Part shown: piece after piece, positions 7,870-15,853 of the stretch
How positions within the stretch are numbered: position 1 is the first letter of the stretch
Layout of the letters: each line of letters starts with the position of its first letter
Assembly (NCBI RefSeq): GCF_900100535.1
Contig: NZ_FNDG01000017.1
Span: 62,001-126,000 of the forward strand
DNA: 64,000 nt
Reading direction: 5' to 3'
Source: Phytopseudomonas flavescens
GTDB lineage: Bacteria > Pseudomonadota > Gammaproteobacteria > Pseudomonadales > Pseudomonadaceae
Program-made: the position numbers and the translations under genes
Notes under the pieces: generated by a model
Database searches by the model: none
Told to the model about the DNA's origin: nothing
Seen by the model: only the letters and a program-made list of their open reading frames with translations

Positions 7870-10113
7870 ATGGGGCGCCTGGCGCTGGCCGCGCTGCTCG
7901 GCCTGCCAGCCATGGGCAGTGCTGCGGAGCGCCAGGAACTGTTCAACTTCGTGCGCCCGATGGATGCCGTGCAGATTGCTGGCGAAGACGCCTACCTGCC
8001 CAGCGTTACCGCGGAAAGCGCCGCTCAGGGAGAGATTCTGCGCCGCGCCACCTTCAATCCGGGTGAACGTCCGACCTTGCGCCTGACGCCACAGAGCGGC
8101 CACTGGGACTGGTCGGAGTCGAGCGCCATGAGTCTGCGTGTGCAGAATGCCATGGACTGGGCGCTGACCGTCGATGTGACCATTGAAAGCGCCGACGGCA
8201 AGCGCCTGACCAGCCAGGTGGCACTGCCGGCCGGGCCTGCGCAGACGTTGCTGGTGCCGCTGGGGGCGACGTCGCCGCGCGCCCAGGGGATGAGGGCCGG
8301 AGTGGTGATGCCATGGCGTTATGACGGTCGCTTGCTGCTGCTGGCGGAAACCGTGAAGGGTGAGATCGATCCGGCCAAGGTCACCGCGGTGACGCTTTCC
8401 ATTCCCAATCCGCAAGCTGCCCAGCACCTGCTGTTGGGGCGCTTCGGCGTGCGCGGCAGCGCCGATCTTGAAGACGCCTACCGTGGCATCATCGATGGCT
8501 ACGGCCAGTTCACCCGCCGCGATTGGCCGGGCAAGGTCAAGAACGACGATCAGTTGCGCCAGGGTGTGGCTGAGGAAGACAAGCAATTGCAGGCCTGGCA
8601 GGCTGATCGCCCTCGGCAGGACAGCTACGGTGGCTGGATCGGCGGGCCATCCTTCGAGGCCAGTGGCTTCTTCCGCACCGAGAAACGGGCAGGTCGCTGG
8701 TTCCTGATCACCCCCGAGGGCAACCCATTCTATTCCCTGGGTGTGAATACCGTTACCGGCAGCGAGAGCCAGACCTATATCGAAGGCCGTGAAAAGATGT
8801 TCAGCGCCCTGCCGGCTGAAGGCGAGCCACTGGCCGCGTTCTACGGCAGCAGCGATAACCAGGCCGATACCGGCGCCAACCGTGGCCGCGATTTCGACAG
8901 CGGGCGCTGGTACGACTTCTATGCTGCCAACCTGCAGCGCACCTACGGTGCCCAAGAGCCGAAGGCCTGGCGCGAGCGTGCGCAGAATCGCCTGCAGGCC
9001 TGGGGGTTCAATACCCTGGGCAATTGGAGCGAAAACGACTTCGCCGTCGACAAGCGCATGCCGTACAGCATCCCGCTGTCCATTCACGGCGACTACGCCA
9101 CCATCAGCACCGGCATCGACTGGTGGGGTGGCATGCCCGACCCCTTCGACCCGCGTTTCGCCATGGCCGCCGAGCGCGCCATCGCCATCGCCACCCGCGA
9201 CCATCGTGACGATCCCTGGGTCATGGGCTATTACGCCGACAACGAACTGGCCTGGGCCGGTCCGGCGGACGATCCGCTGTCGCGTTACGCGCTGGCCTAC
9301 GCGACCTTGCGGCTGACCACCGATGTGCCCGCCAAGCGTGCCTTCCTCAAGCAGCTGCGTGACAAGTACCGTAACCAGCAGGGGCTGTCGAAAGCCTGGG
9401 GGATCGAGCTGCAGGCCTGGGAACTGATGGAGGATCCCGGTTTCCAGGCGCCGCCCATCAATCCGGCTTACCCGGCCATCGAAAAGGACATGCAGCGGTT
9501 CCTGCGCCTGTTCGCGGACACCTACTTCAAGACCATCGCCGATTCGCTCGACTGGCACACGCCCAACCACTTGCTGCTTGGCGGCCGTTTCTCGGCCAGC
9601 ATCCCCGAGGCGGTGCAAGCCTGTGCCCAGTACTGTGACGTACTGAGCTTCAACTTCTACACCCGCGAGCCGCAGCACGGCTACGATTTCGAGGCCCTGC
9701 GCAAACTCGACAAGCCGATGCTGGTCACCGAGTTTCACTTCGGTTCCCGTGACCGCGGCCCGTTCTGGGGGGGCGTGTCCGAGGTCTACAAGGAAGAAGA
9801 GCGCGGCCCGGCCTATGCGCACTTCCTCGACAAGGCGCTGGAAGAGCCGCAGATCGTCGGTGTGCACTGGTTCCAGTACCTCGATCAACCGGTGACCGGT
9901 CGCCTGCTCGACGGCGAGAACGGGCACCTGGGGTTGGTGGCGATCACCGACAGGCCGTGGGACGGTTTCGTCAAGGCAGTACGCAAGGCCAACCTGCGCG
10001 TGCCAGCCAAGGTGCTCGAGGACGCAGCCAAGGAGCCACAGGCCGAGGCCGCACCTGCCCAGGACGCGGCAACCGAGCCTGAAGCCAAGCCGGCCGAAGC
10101 GGCCAAGCCCTAA
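7870..10113 (+). CDS. GH50-like (beta-agarase type) exported glycoside hydrolase
   Basis: From ATG 7870 the protein has 747 residues and starts with a plausible signal peptide (GRLALAALLGLPAMGSAA). An N-terminal beta-rich module (about 20-240) precedes a TIM-barrel module. Two motifs fit clan GH-A and resemble GH50 agarases: YYADNELAW (acid/base candidate Glu459) and TEFHFGSRDRGPFWGG (nucleophile candidate Glu621). A low-complexity Ala/Pro/Glu tail (about 715-747) ends the protein. Agarose is not an expected substrate for a typical Pseudomonas, so the natural polysaccharide is unknown. The start is uncertain: TTG 7738 with a good ribosome binding site or the farther 7609 are alternatives. It stands upstream of an esterase gene, 48 bases away. 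Confidence 0.85.
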   Translation: MGRLALAALLGLPAMGSAAERQELFNFVRPMDAVQIAGEDAYLPSVTAESAAQGEILRRATFNPGERPTLRLTPQSGHWDWSESSAMSLRVQNAMDWALTVDVTIESADGKRLTSQVALPAGPAQTLLVPLGATSPRAQGMRAGVVMPWRYDGRLLLLAETVKGEIDPAKVTAVTLSIPNPQAAQHLLLGRFGVRGSADLEDAYRGIIDGYGQFTRRDWPGKVKNDDQLRQGVAEEDKQLQAWQADRPRQDSYGGWIGGPSFEASGFFRTEKRAGRWFLITPEGNPFYSLGVNTVTGSESQTYIEGREKMFSALPAEGEPLAAFYGSSDNQADTGANRGRDFDSGRWYDFYAANLQRTYGAQEPKAWRERAQNRLQAWGFNTLGNWSENDFAVDKRMPYSIPLSIHGDYATISTGIDWWGGMPDPFDPRFAMAAERAIAIATRDHRDDPWVMGYYADNELAWAGPADDPLSRYALAYATLRLTTDVPAKRAFLKQLRDKYRNQQGLSKAWGIELQAWELMEDPGFQAPPINPAYPAIEKDMQRFLRLFADTYFKTIADSLDWHTPNHLLLGGRFSASIPEAVQACAQYCDVLSFNFYTREPQHGYDFEALRKLDKPMLVTEFHFGSRDRGPFWGGVSEVYKEEERGPAYAHFLDKALEEPQIVGVHWFQYLDQPVTGRLLDGENGHLGLVAITDRPWDGFVKAVRKANLRVPAKVLEDAAKEPQAEAAPAQDAATEPEAKPAEAAKP

Positions 10114-10161
10114 TCACCCGGGCGCCGGGCGAGCCTGGCGCCTGCCTCGCAGGAGCAAGCA

Positions 10162-11307
10162 GTGCAGATTCAGGGTTACTTCGACCTCAAGTTCGAAGCT
10201 TTGAAAGACGCCTTCGCCGAATTCTTCGACGATCCCCAGGAGCGCGGTGCAGCGCTCTGCGTTCAGGTTGGCGGCGAAACCGTGGTGGATATCTGGGCGG
10301 GGGTCGCCGACAAGGACGGCCAGCAGGCCTGGCACAGCGATACCATCCTCAACCTGTTTTCCTGCACCAAGCCCTTCACGGCAGTCACCGCTCTGCAACT
10401 GGTCGGTGAAGGCAAGCTGGAACTGGATGCTCCGGTAGCCCGTTACTGGCCGGAGTTCGCGGCCGCGGGCAAGGAGCGCATCACCTTGCGCCACCTGTTC
10501 AGCCATCAGGCCGGGTTGCCGGCGATACGCGATAGTCTGCCGGCCGAAGCCCTTTACGACTGGCAGACCATGACCAACGCGCTGGCGGCCGAAGCCCCCT
10601 GGTGGGCACTCGGCGAAGGCCACGGTTATGCGCCGATCACCTTCGGCTGGCTGGTCGGGGAGCTGTTACGGCGTATTGAAGGGCGTGGCCCCGGCGAGTC
10701 CATCGTTGCACGCACCGCCAAGCCCCTGGGGCTGGACTTTCATGTCGGCCTGGCCGACGAACAATTCCACCGGGTGGCGACCATTACCCGTGGCAAGGGC
10801 AATGTCGGCGATGCTGCCGCCCAACGCCTGCTCAAGACCATGATGAGCGATGCCAAGGCCCTGACCACTCGGGCGTTCGCCAACCCGCCCTCAATCATGA
10901 CCAGCACCAACAACCCGGAGTGGCGGCGCATGCAGCAGCCTGCCGCCAATGGCCACGGCAATGCCCGCAGCCTGGCCGGTTTCTACACTGGCCTGCTCGA
11001 TGGCAGCCTGCTCGACAGCGAGCTGCTGACCGAATTCACCCGGGAGCACAGTCTCGGTGAAGACAGGACGCTGCTCACGCCGACGCGTTTCGGCCTCGGC
11101 TGCATGCTCGATCAGCCTGCCGTTGCCAATGCCACTTACGGTATGGGCCCCCATGCGTTCGGCCATCCCGGTGCGGGGGGCTCCACCGGTTTCGCCGACC
11201 CGCAGCGCGATGTCGCCGTGGGTTTCGTCACGAATAATCTGGGGCCGTTCGTCTTAATGGATCCGCGAGCACAGAAACTTGCGGGTATCTTATGCAAGTG
11301 TTTTTAA
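10162..11307 (+). CDS. Serine hydrolase, beta-lactamase/EstB family
   Basis: The 381-residue protein starts at GTG 10162, with AGGAG 6 bases upstream. It has the class C beta-lactamase/esterase VIII layout: nucleophile motif S67-C-T-K70 in NLFSCTKPFTAVTALQLV, a Tyr156 motif in HGYAPITFGWLVGELL, and a C-terminal HAFGHPGAGGSTGFADPQ in place of the KTG box. No signal peptide is visible, so it is probably a cytoplasmic esterase rather than a periplasmic lactamase. The substrate is unknown. It follows the GH50-like gene closely. Confidence 0.9.
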   Translation: MQIQGYFDLKFEALKDAFAEFFDDPQERGAALCVQVGGETVVDIWAGVADKDGQQAWHSDTILNLFSCTKPFTAVTALQLVGEGKLELDAPVARYWPEFAAAGKERITLRHLFSHQAGLPAIRDSLPAEALYDWQTMTNALAAEAPWWALGEGHGYAPITFGWLVGELLRRIEGRGPGESIVARTAKPLGLDFHVGLADEQFHRVATITRGKGNVGDAAAQRLLKTMMSDAKALTTRAFANPPSIMTSTNNPEWRRMQQPAANGHGNARSLAGFYTGLLDGSLLDSELLTEFTREHSLGEDRTLLTPTRFGLGCMLDQPAVANATYGMGPHAFGHPGAGGSTGFADPQRDVAVGFVTNNLGPFVLMDPRAQKLAGILCKCF

Positions 11308-11397
11308 GAACCTGAGCTAAACTCTTGCGTAATATGGATTTTGGCTGCTGACTCCGGGCTCTCCGGGTGACTCCGACCGACTAGACGTGGATAACCG

Positions 11398-12252
11398 ATG
11401 CTTTCCTACAAGACTTGCGCGCTGGCGCTTTGCGTACTGTTGACAGGTTGCTCCCTGTTCGAGAAGAAAGAAGACCCCAAGCCGGCGCCAATGCCACCGC
11501 CCGAGGTCACCCAGGCCTGGCTCGACGAGTATGAGCCGCTGGTACGTGAGGCGATCAAGGGCAGCAACTTCGAGATCGAGCGACGCGAGAACCTGCTGGT
11601 GGTCACCGCTCCGGTCAAGGGCTCGTTCAACCCAGATCGTCCAGGCATGCTGCTGCCGGTCACCCTCGGCCCGATCACCCGCGTCGCCAAGGTCCTGGAA
11701 AAGGACAACAAGGTCGGGGTTCTGGTACTGGGCCACGCTGACAGCAGCGGTTCGCTGGAGACCAACCGCGAGCTCAGCCACGAGCGCGCACGTGCCTTCA
11801 CCGCCATCTTCCGTCTCAGTGGCCTCAAGCAGGATCGCCTGATGGTGCAGGGGATGGGTCCGGACATGCCGCGTGCAGCCAACGACAGTGCCAATGGCCG
11901 TGAACTGAATCGTCGTGTGGAAATCCTGCTGACCCGCCAGGACACCCTGCGTGCGCTGATCGCCCAGTACAGCAGGCCGGCGCCGGCTCCCGTTGCTGCC
12001 GACGCCACTGCCGTCGCCGTTGCCGATAAGCCGGCAGCCAAGGCTGACGCAAAACCTGCAGCCAAGGCGGCGAGCAAATCCCCAGCCAAGGTCGTGGCCA
12101 AGGCATCCGCCAAGCCAGCGGCGAAAGCTGCTGCCAAGGCATCAGCCAAACCTGCCGCCAAGGCCGTGGCCAAGGCCGACAAGCCTGCAGCCAAGAGCGA
12201 AACCAAGCTGGCCGATGCCAAGAAAGTGGTTGCCGCAGATCAAGCCAAATAA
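11398..12252 (+). CDS. OmpA family lipoprotein with long Ala/Lys-rich tail
   Basis: The 284-residue protein has a lipoprotein signal ending LLTGC (Cys about 18) and a charged, proline-rich linker (FEKKEDPKPAPMPPPE). An OmpA-like peptidoglycan-binding domain spans about 60-185 (LGHADSSGSLETNRELSHERARAF, NRRVEILL). From about residue 197 the tail is almost entirely A, K, P, S and D in KPAAKA-type repeats, like histone H1 or AlgP tails. Standard OmpA lipoproteins end soon after the domain, so the basic tail of nearly 90 residues is an addition. It could bind acidic polymers such as LPS, teichuronic-type polymers or DNA; this is inference. pdxH follows 48 bases downstream. Confidence 0.9.
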   Translation: MLSYKTCALALCVLLTGCSLFEKKEDPKPAPMPPPEVTQAWLDEYEPLVREAIKGSNFEIERRENLLVVTAPVKGSFNPDRPGMLLPVTLGPITRVAKVLEKDNKVGVLVLGHADSSGSLETNRELSHERARAFTAIFRLSGLKQDRLMVQGMGPDMPRAANDSANGRELNRRVEILLTRQDTLRALIAQYSRPAPAPVAADATAVAVADKPAAKADAKPAAKAASKSPAKVVAKASAKPAAKAAAKASAKPAAKAVAKADKPAAKSETKLADAKKVVAADQAK

Positions 12253-12300
12253 CAGTTACACCTTTAGACTAGGGTCTTTGTCGCTTCCGAGAGCACTCTC

Positions 12301-12948
12301 ATGACTCAGACCCTGGCCGACATGCGCCGTGACTACACCCGTGACGGATTGAGCGAGGACCAGGCTCCGCTGGAGCCCCTCGCCTTGTTCAGACGCTGGT
12401 TCGGCGATGCGGTGAAAACCGAGCAACTTCCCGTCGAACCCAACGCCATGTCCCTGGCCACGGTCGATGCCGGTGGCCGTCCACACTGCCGCGTGCTGCT
12501 GCTCAAGGGGCTCGACGACCAAGGCTTCACCTTCTTCAGCAATTATCAGAGCGCCAAAGGCGAGCAGTTGCAGGCCAGCCCCTTCGCGGCGATGACCTTC
12601 TTCTGGCCGACGCTGGAGCGCCAGGTGCGTATCGAAGGGCGCGTCGAGCGGGTTTCGCCTGACGAGTCCAACGCCTACTTCCAGGTGCGCCCGCTGGGCA
12701 GTCGCCTGGGGGCCTGGGCATCGCCGCAGAGCCGGGTGATCCGTGACCGTGCCGAGCTCGAGGGGCTGCTGGCGCAGACTGAACGACGCTTCGCCGACCA
12801 GGCTCCCGAGTGCCCGTCACACTGGGGCGGGTATCGCCTGCTGCCCGAGCGCATCGAATTCTGGCAGGGCCGTGCCAGCCGCCTGCACGACCGTCTCGAT
12901 TACCGCCGCGAGGGTGAAGCCTGGCTGCGCCAGCGACTGGCCCCCTGA
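12301..12948 (+). CDS. pdxH: Pyridoxamine 5'-phosphate oxidase
   Basis: The 215-residue FMN enzyme oxidises pyridoxine or pyridoxamine phosphate to pyridoxal 5'-phosphate, the last step of vitamin B6 synthesis and salvage. Family motifs include ALATVDAGGRPHCRVLLLKGLDDQGFTFFSNYQSAKG-type N-terminal FMN-binding sequence (about 42-80), QVRIEGRVERVSPDES, and the C-terminal signature IEFWQGRASRLHDR with R...WLRQRLAP at the end. Length is typical (210-220). It is probably cotranscribed with the OmpA lipoprotein gene just upstream. Confidence 0.96.
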   Translation: MTQTLADMRRDYTRDGLSEDQAPLEPLALFRRWFGDAVKTEQLPVEPNAMSLATVDAGGRPHCRVLLLKGLDDQGFTFFSNYQSAKGEQLQASPFAAMTFFWPTLERQVRIEGRVERVSPDESNAYFQVRPLGSRLGAWASPQSRVIRDRAELEGLLAQTERRFADQAPECPSHWGGYRLLPERIEFWQGRASRLHDRLDYRREGEAWLRQRLAP

Positions 12949-13015
12949 TACCGCCACGGCGGCACCTGCCTGTGATTCTGCCTACAATGGCGGCTTCCTT
13001 TCCGGAGGCCGCGCA

Positions 13016-14122
13016 ATGCTCGAACTCGACTCCACCCTGGCCCAGCATATCGTTGACCGAGCCATGGCCATCCTGCCGTACAACATCAACGTGATGGATG
13101 CCCAGGGCATGATCATCGGCAGCGGGGATCCCGGGCGGCTGCATACCCGACATGAAGGTGCACAACTGGTGCTGGCCAATCGCCGCGTCGTGGAAATCGA
13201 CGAGCAGGCCGCGACCTGTCTGCGTGGCGTGCGCCCCGGGGTCAACCTGCCGCTGCTGCATGCAGACGAACTGATCGGCGTGTTGGGCATTACCGGGGCG
13301 CCCGAGGTGGTGCGGCCCTATGCCGAGCTGGTGCGCATGGCCGCGGAAATGCTGGTCGAGCAACGCCAGGTGCAGGCCGAGCGCCATTGGCAGCGGCATC
13401 AGCTGGATGCCTGGCTGCGCCAGTTGTTCGACCCGACGGTTGCCCTCGGTACGCTGGCGGCCGATGCCGAGCGCCAGGGGCTGGTGCTCGGCTGGCCGCG
13501 CCAGGTGTGTCTGCTGGAGTTGCAGGAGCAGGGCGAAGCCCTGGCGCAGCAGGCCCGCCTGCTCGCTGCGCTGACAGGCAAGAGCGAGCAACTGTGCGCG
13601 CCGTTGGGGACGCGCGAATTGCTCTGGTGCCGACCGCTCGCGGCCGGCCGTGCCGATAGCCATTGGCTGGAAAGTGCCGATGAGCGCGGCTGGGGCGTGG
13701 CCCGCCTGCTGGTCAGCGACCCGGTGCAGTCCCTTGGGCAATTGCGCCAGGCCTGTCTGGCGTTGCGTGATCTGCAGGCCTTCGCCCAGGCGCGCTATCC
13801 CTCCCAGCGCCTGATCTGCCTGGAAGAGCATCGCCTGCCGACGTTGCTCTATGCGCAGCGCAACAGCTGGTTGCTGCAGGGCTGGCTGGCGCCGTTGAAA
13901 CAGGTGCTGGCCCAGGATGGCAATGGGGCGCTTCGTGACACCCTCGAAGCCTGGTGCGCCCATGATGGCCAGGTGCAGAGCTGTGCAGCGGCCCTGGGGA
14001 TCCACCGCAATACCCTGCGTTATCGCCTCGAGCGCATCGCCGAACTCAGCGGCGTGGAGCTGACCCGCCTGGATCGCCGTTTACAGCTGTCCCTGGGCCT
14101 CGGGCTGCTCGAGCCTGACTGA
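13016..14122 (+). CDS. cdaR: CdaR-type sugar diacid regulator
   Basis: The 368-residue regulator has an N-terminal diacid-recognition domain (about 1-130: LAQHIVDRAMAILPYNINVMDAQGMIIGSGDPGR). A middle region with RxL..L helices follows, then a C-terminal PucR-type helix-turn-helix (about 305-365: VQSCAAALGIHRNTLRYRLERIAELSG). In E. coli CdaR activates glucarate/galactarate and glycerate genes. Here it precedes a GntP permease and glycerate kinase, so D-glycerate or a related acid is the likely inducer. ATG 13016 follows GGAGG by about 8 bases. A perfect 12-bp palindrome at 14141-14152 downstream is a candidate operator. Confidence 0.92.
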   Translation: MLELDSTLAQHIVDRAMAILPYNINVMDAQGMIIGSGDPGRLHTRHEGAQLVLANRRVVEIDEQAATCLRGVRPGVNLPLLHADELIGVLGITGAPEVVRPYAELVRMAAEMLVEQRQVQAERHWQRHQLDAWLRQLFDPTVALGTLAADAERQGLVLGWPRQVCLLELQEQGEALAQQARLLAALTGKSEQLCAPLGTRELLWCRPLAAGRADSHWLESADERGWGVARLLVSDPVQSLGQLRQACLALRDLQAFAQARYPSQRLICLEEHRLPTLLYAQRNSWLLQGWLAPLKQVLAQDGNGALRDTLEAWCAHDGQVQSCAAALGIHRNTLRYRLERIAELSGVELTRLDRRLQLSLGLGLLEPD

Positions 14123-14140
14123 CCGCCATGCCCCTGAATG

Positions 14141-14152
14141 GTGCGTACGCAC
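14141..14152. promoter_or_regulatory. Perfect 12-bp palindrome, candidate operator
   Basis: GTGCGTACGCAC lies in the 147-base gap between the CdaR-type regulator gene and the GntP permease gene, a natural place for a regulator of the permease-kinase pair. No biochemical evidence is available from sequence alone. Confidence 0.4.
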
Positions 14153-14269
14153 AATAACTGACCATCGCTTTGCCTTCCTCGTAGTGCGGATGAACAGGGT
14201 GTCGCCGGCCATTGCCGGGTGACAATGCACGCCAGCTGCAAATCACATAACAACAACGAGGAAACCGGC

Positions 14270-15628
14270 ATGGCTCTGGTCCTGATCCTGGTGGCGCTCA
14301 TCGCGTTCATCGTGGTGTCCACCACCCGTCTCAAGTTGCATCCCTTTCTGGCTCTGCTGGTCGCCGCGATAGTCGCCGGCTTCGCTTATCAACTGCCCCA
14401 TCAGGATATTCTCAAGACCGTCGCCAGCGGCTTTGGCGGCATCCTCGGCAACATCGGCGTGGTGATCGTGCTGGGCACCATCATCGGCGTGATTCTCGAG
14501 CGCAGTGGCGCGGCCATCACCCTGGCAGAAAGCGTGATCAAACTGCTCGGCGAACGCTTCCCCACCCTGACCATGTCGATCATCGGTTACATCGTGTCGA
14601 TTCCGGTGTTCTGCGACTCTGGCTACATCATCCTCAACTCGCTGAAGAACGCGCTGGCCGCGCGCATGAAGGTGTCCATGGTGGCCATGAGCGTTGCCCT
14701 GGCGACCGGCCTGTACGCCACGCATACCTTCGTGCCGCCGACCCCGGGACCGATCGCCGCTGCCGGCAACCTCGGTCTCGAGTCGAGCCTGGGCCTGGTG
14801 ATCGCCGTCGGCCTGTTCGTCGCCATGGTGTCCGCCCTGGCCGGCCTGCTCTGGGCCAATCGCTTCATCGGCAAGGACATCGTTCTCGAAGACGACGGCA
14901 CGCCAATGCCGGGCGCCGAGGACTTCGAGGTGCTGAAGGCGCAGTACGGAACACTGCCGAGCGCCACCCAGGCCTTCGCACCGATCCTCGTGCCCATCGT
15001 GCTGATCTGCCTGGGTTCGGTATCGGTATTCCCCAGCCGCCCGCTGGGCGATGGCACGCTGCAGGCCGTGCTGAGCTTCCTCGGCCAGCCGGTGGTGGCA
15101 TTGCTGGTCGGTCTGCTGCTGGCCTGCACGCTGCTCAATGGCAACGGCAAGCGCCAGCAACTGCATGACCGGGTGACCGATGGCATTCTCTCCGCCGCGC
15201 CGATCATCCTCATCACCGGTGCCGGGGGGGCCTTTGGCGCGGTGCTCAGCGCTTCGCCGCTGGGCGGCTATCTGGGCAACACCCTGTCGGCACTCGGTAT
15301 CGGCCTGTTCATGCCATTCCTGGTCGCCGCGGCGCTGAAGACAGCCCAGGGTTCCACCACCGTGGCCATGGTCACCACGTCGGCCATGGTCGCGCCACTG
15401 CTCGGGCAGATCGGCCTGGACAGCGAGATGGGCCGTGTGCTCACCGTGCTGGCGATCGGTGCTGGCGGCATGACCGTTTCCCACGCCAACGACAGCTATT
15501 TCTGGGTAGTGACCCAGTTCAGCCGCATGCCGGTAGCCGTTGCCTACCGCGCGCAAACCATGGCTACGCTGATTCAAGGCGTGGTTGGTATCACCACGGT
15601 ATGGCTGCTGAGCCTGGTACTTCTCTAA
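14270..15628 (+). CDS. GntP family permease, probably for glycerate
   Basis: The 452-residue inner-membrane protein has about 12 hydrophobic segments and typical GntP features. These include the N-terminal LKLHPFLALLVAAIVAG, HTFVPPTPGPIAAAGNLG, GAGGAFGAVL, and the C-terminal ALKTAQGSTTVAMVTTSAM with SHANDSYFWVV. GntP members import gluconate, glycerate or related hydroxy acids with protons. The neighbouring glycerate kinase and CdaR-type regulator point to glycerate. ATG 14270 follows a GAGG 8 bases upstream; an earlier in-frame start at 14219 is unlikely because the hydrophilic extension would precede the first helix. Confidence 0.92.
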   Translation: MALVLILVALIAFIVVSTTRLKLHPFLALLVAAIVAGFAYQLPHQDILKTVASGFGGILGNIGVVIVLGTIIGVILERSGAAITLAESVIKLLGERFPTLTMSIIGYIVSIPVFCDSGYIILNSLKNALAARMKVSMVAMSVALATGLYATHTFVPPTPGPIAAAGNLGLESSLGLVIAVGLFVAMVSALAGLLWANRFIGKDIVLEDDGTPMPGAEDFEVLKAQYGTLPSATQAFAPILVPIVLICLGSVSVFPSRPLGDGTLQAVLSFLGQPVVALLVGLLLACTLLNGNGKRQQLHDRVTDGILSAAPIILITGAGGAFGAVLSASPLGGYLGNTLSALGIGLFMPFLVAAALKTAQGSTTVAMVTTSAMVAPLLGQIGLDSEMGRVLTVLAIGAGGMTVSHANDSYFWVVTQFSRMPVAVAYRAQTMATLIQGVVGITTVWLLSLVLL

Positions 15629-15798
15629 GAACCTGCTCTAGGTCTGCTGCGCGTCGGCACTGCAGTGTTAAAACAGGCTCGGAATGCTCATGTACAAAAG
15701 TACAGTCACCCGCGACTCCGACCGTTCCTCGCCTGTTTTTGTGGGGGGCGCCTGGCCCTTGCATTGCCCTGGCTCGCTAGACCTAGAGAAGGTTCTCA
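15627..15798. repeat. MITE-like dispersed repeat with nested inverted repeats
   Basis: The outer arms are AGAACCTGCTCTAGGTCT (about 15628-15645) and AGACCTAGAGAAGGTTCT (about 15780-15797), inverted copies of each other. The inner arms are AAAACAGGCTCGGAA and TTCCTCGCCTGTTTT. At the centre is a small hairpin (GTAC-AAAA-GTAC). It has no coding capacity and sits between the permease and the kinase gene. I recall closely similar repeats scattered in P. mendocina/P. stutzeri-type genomes. Confidence 0.65.
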
Positions 15799-15853
15799 TC
15801 TGTTTTCAAACGGGATGTCCCCCGTGGCGTCCCGCTGCCATCGAGGTCTTGCC

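Noticed and set aside
7624..9927. A 767-codon open frame opposite the GH50-like gene
   Set aside because: It is the antisense shadow of a gene with clear catalytic motifs; its composition is typical of antisense frames in high-GC DNA.
11990..12250. A separate DNA-binding histone-like gene
   Set aside because: The Ala/Lys-rich stretch is in frame with, and continuous from, the OmpA lipoprotein gene; there is no separate start.
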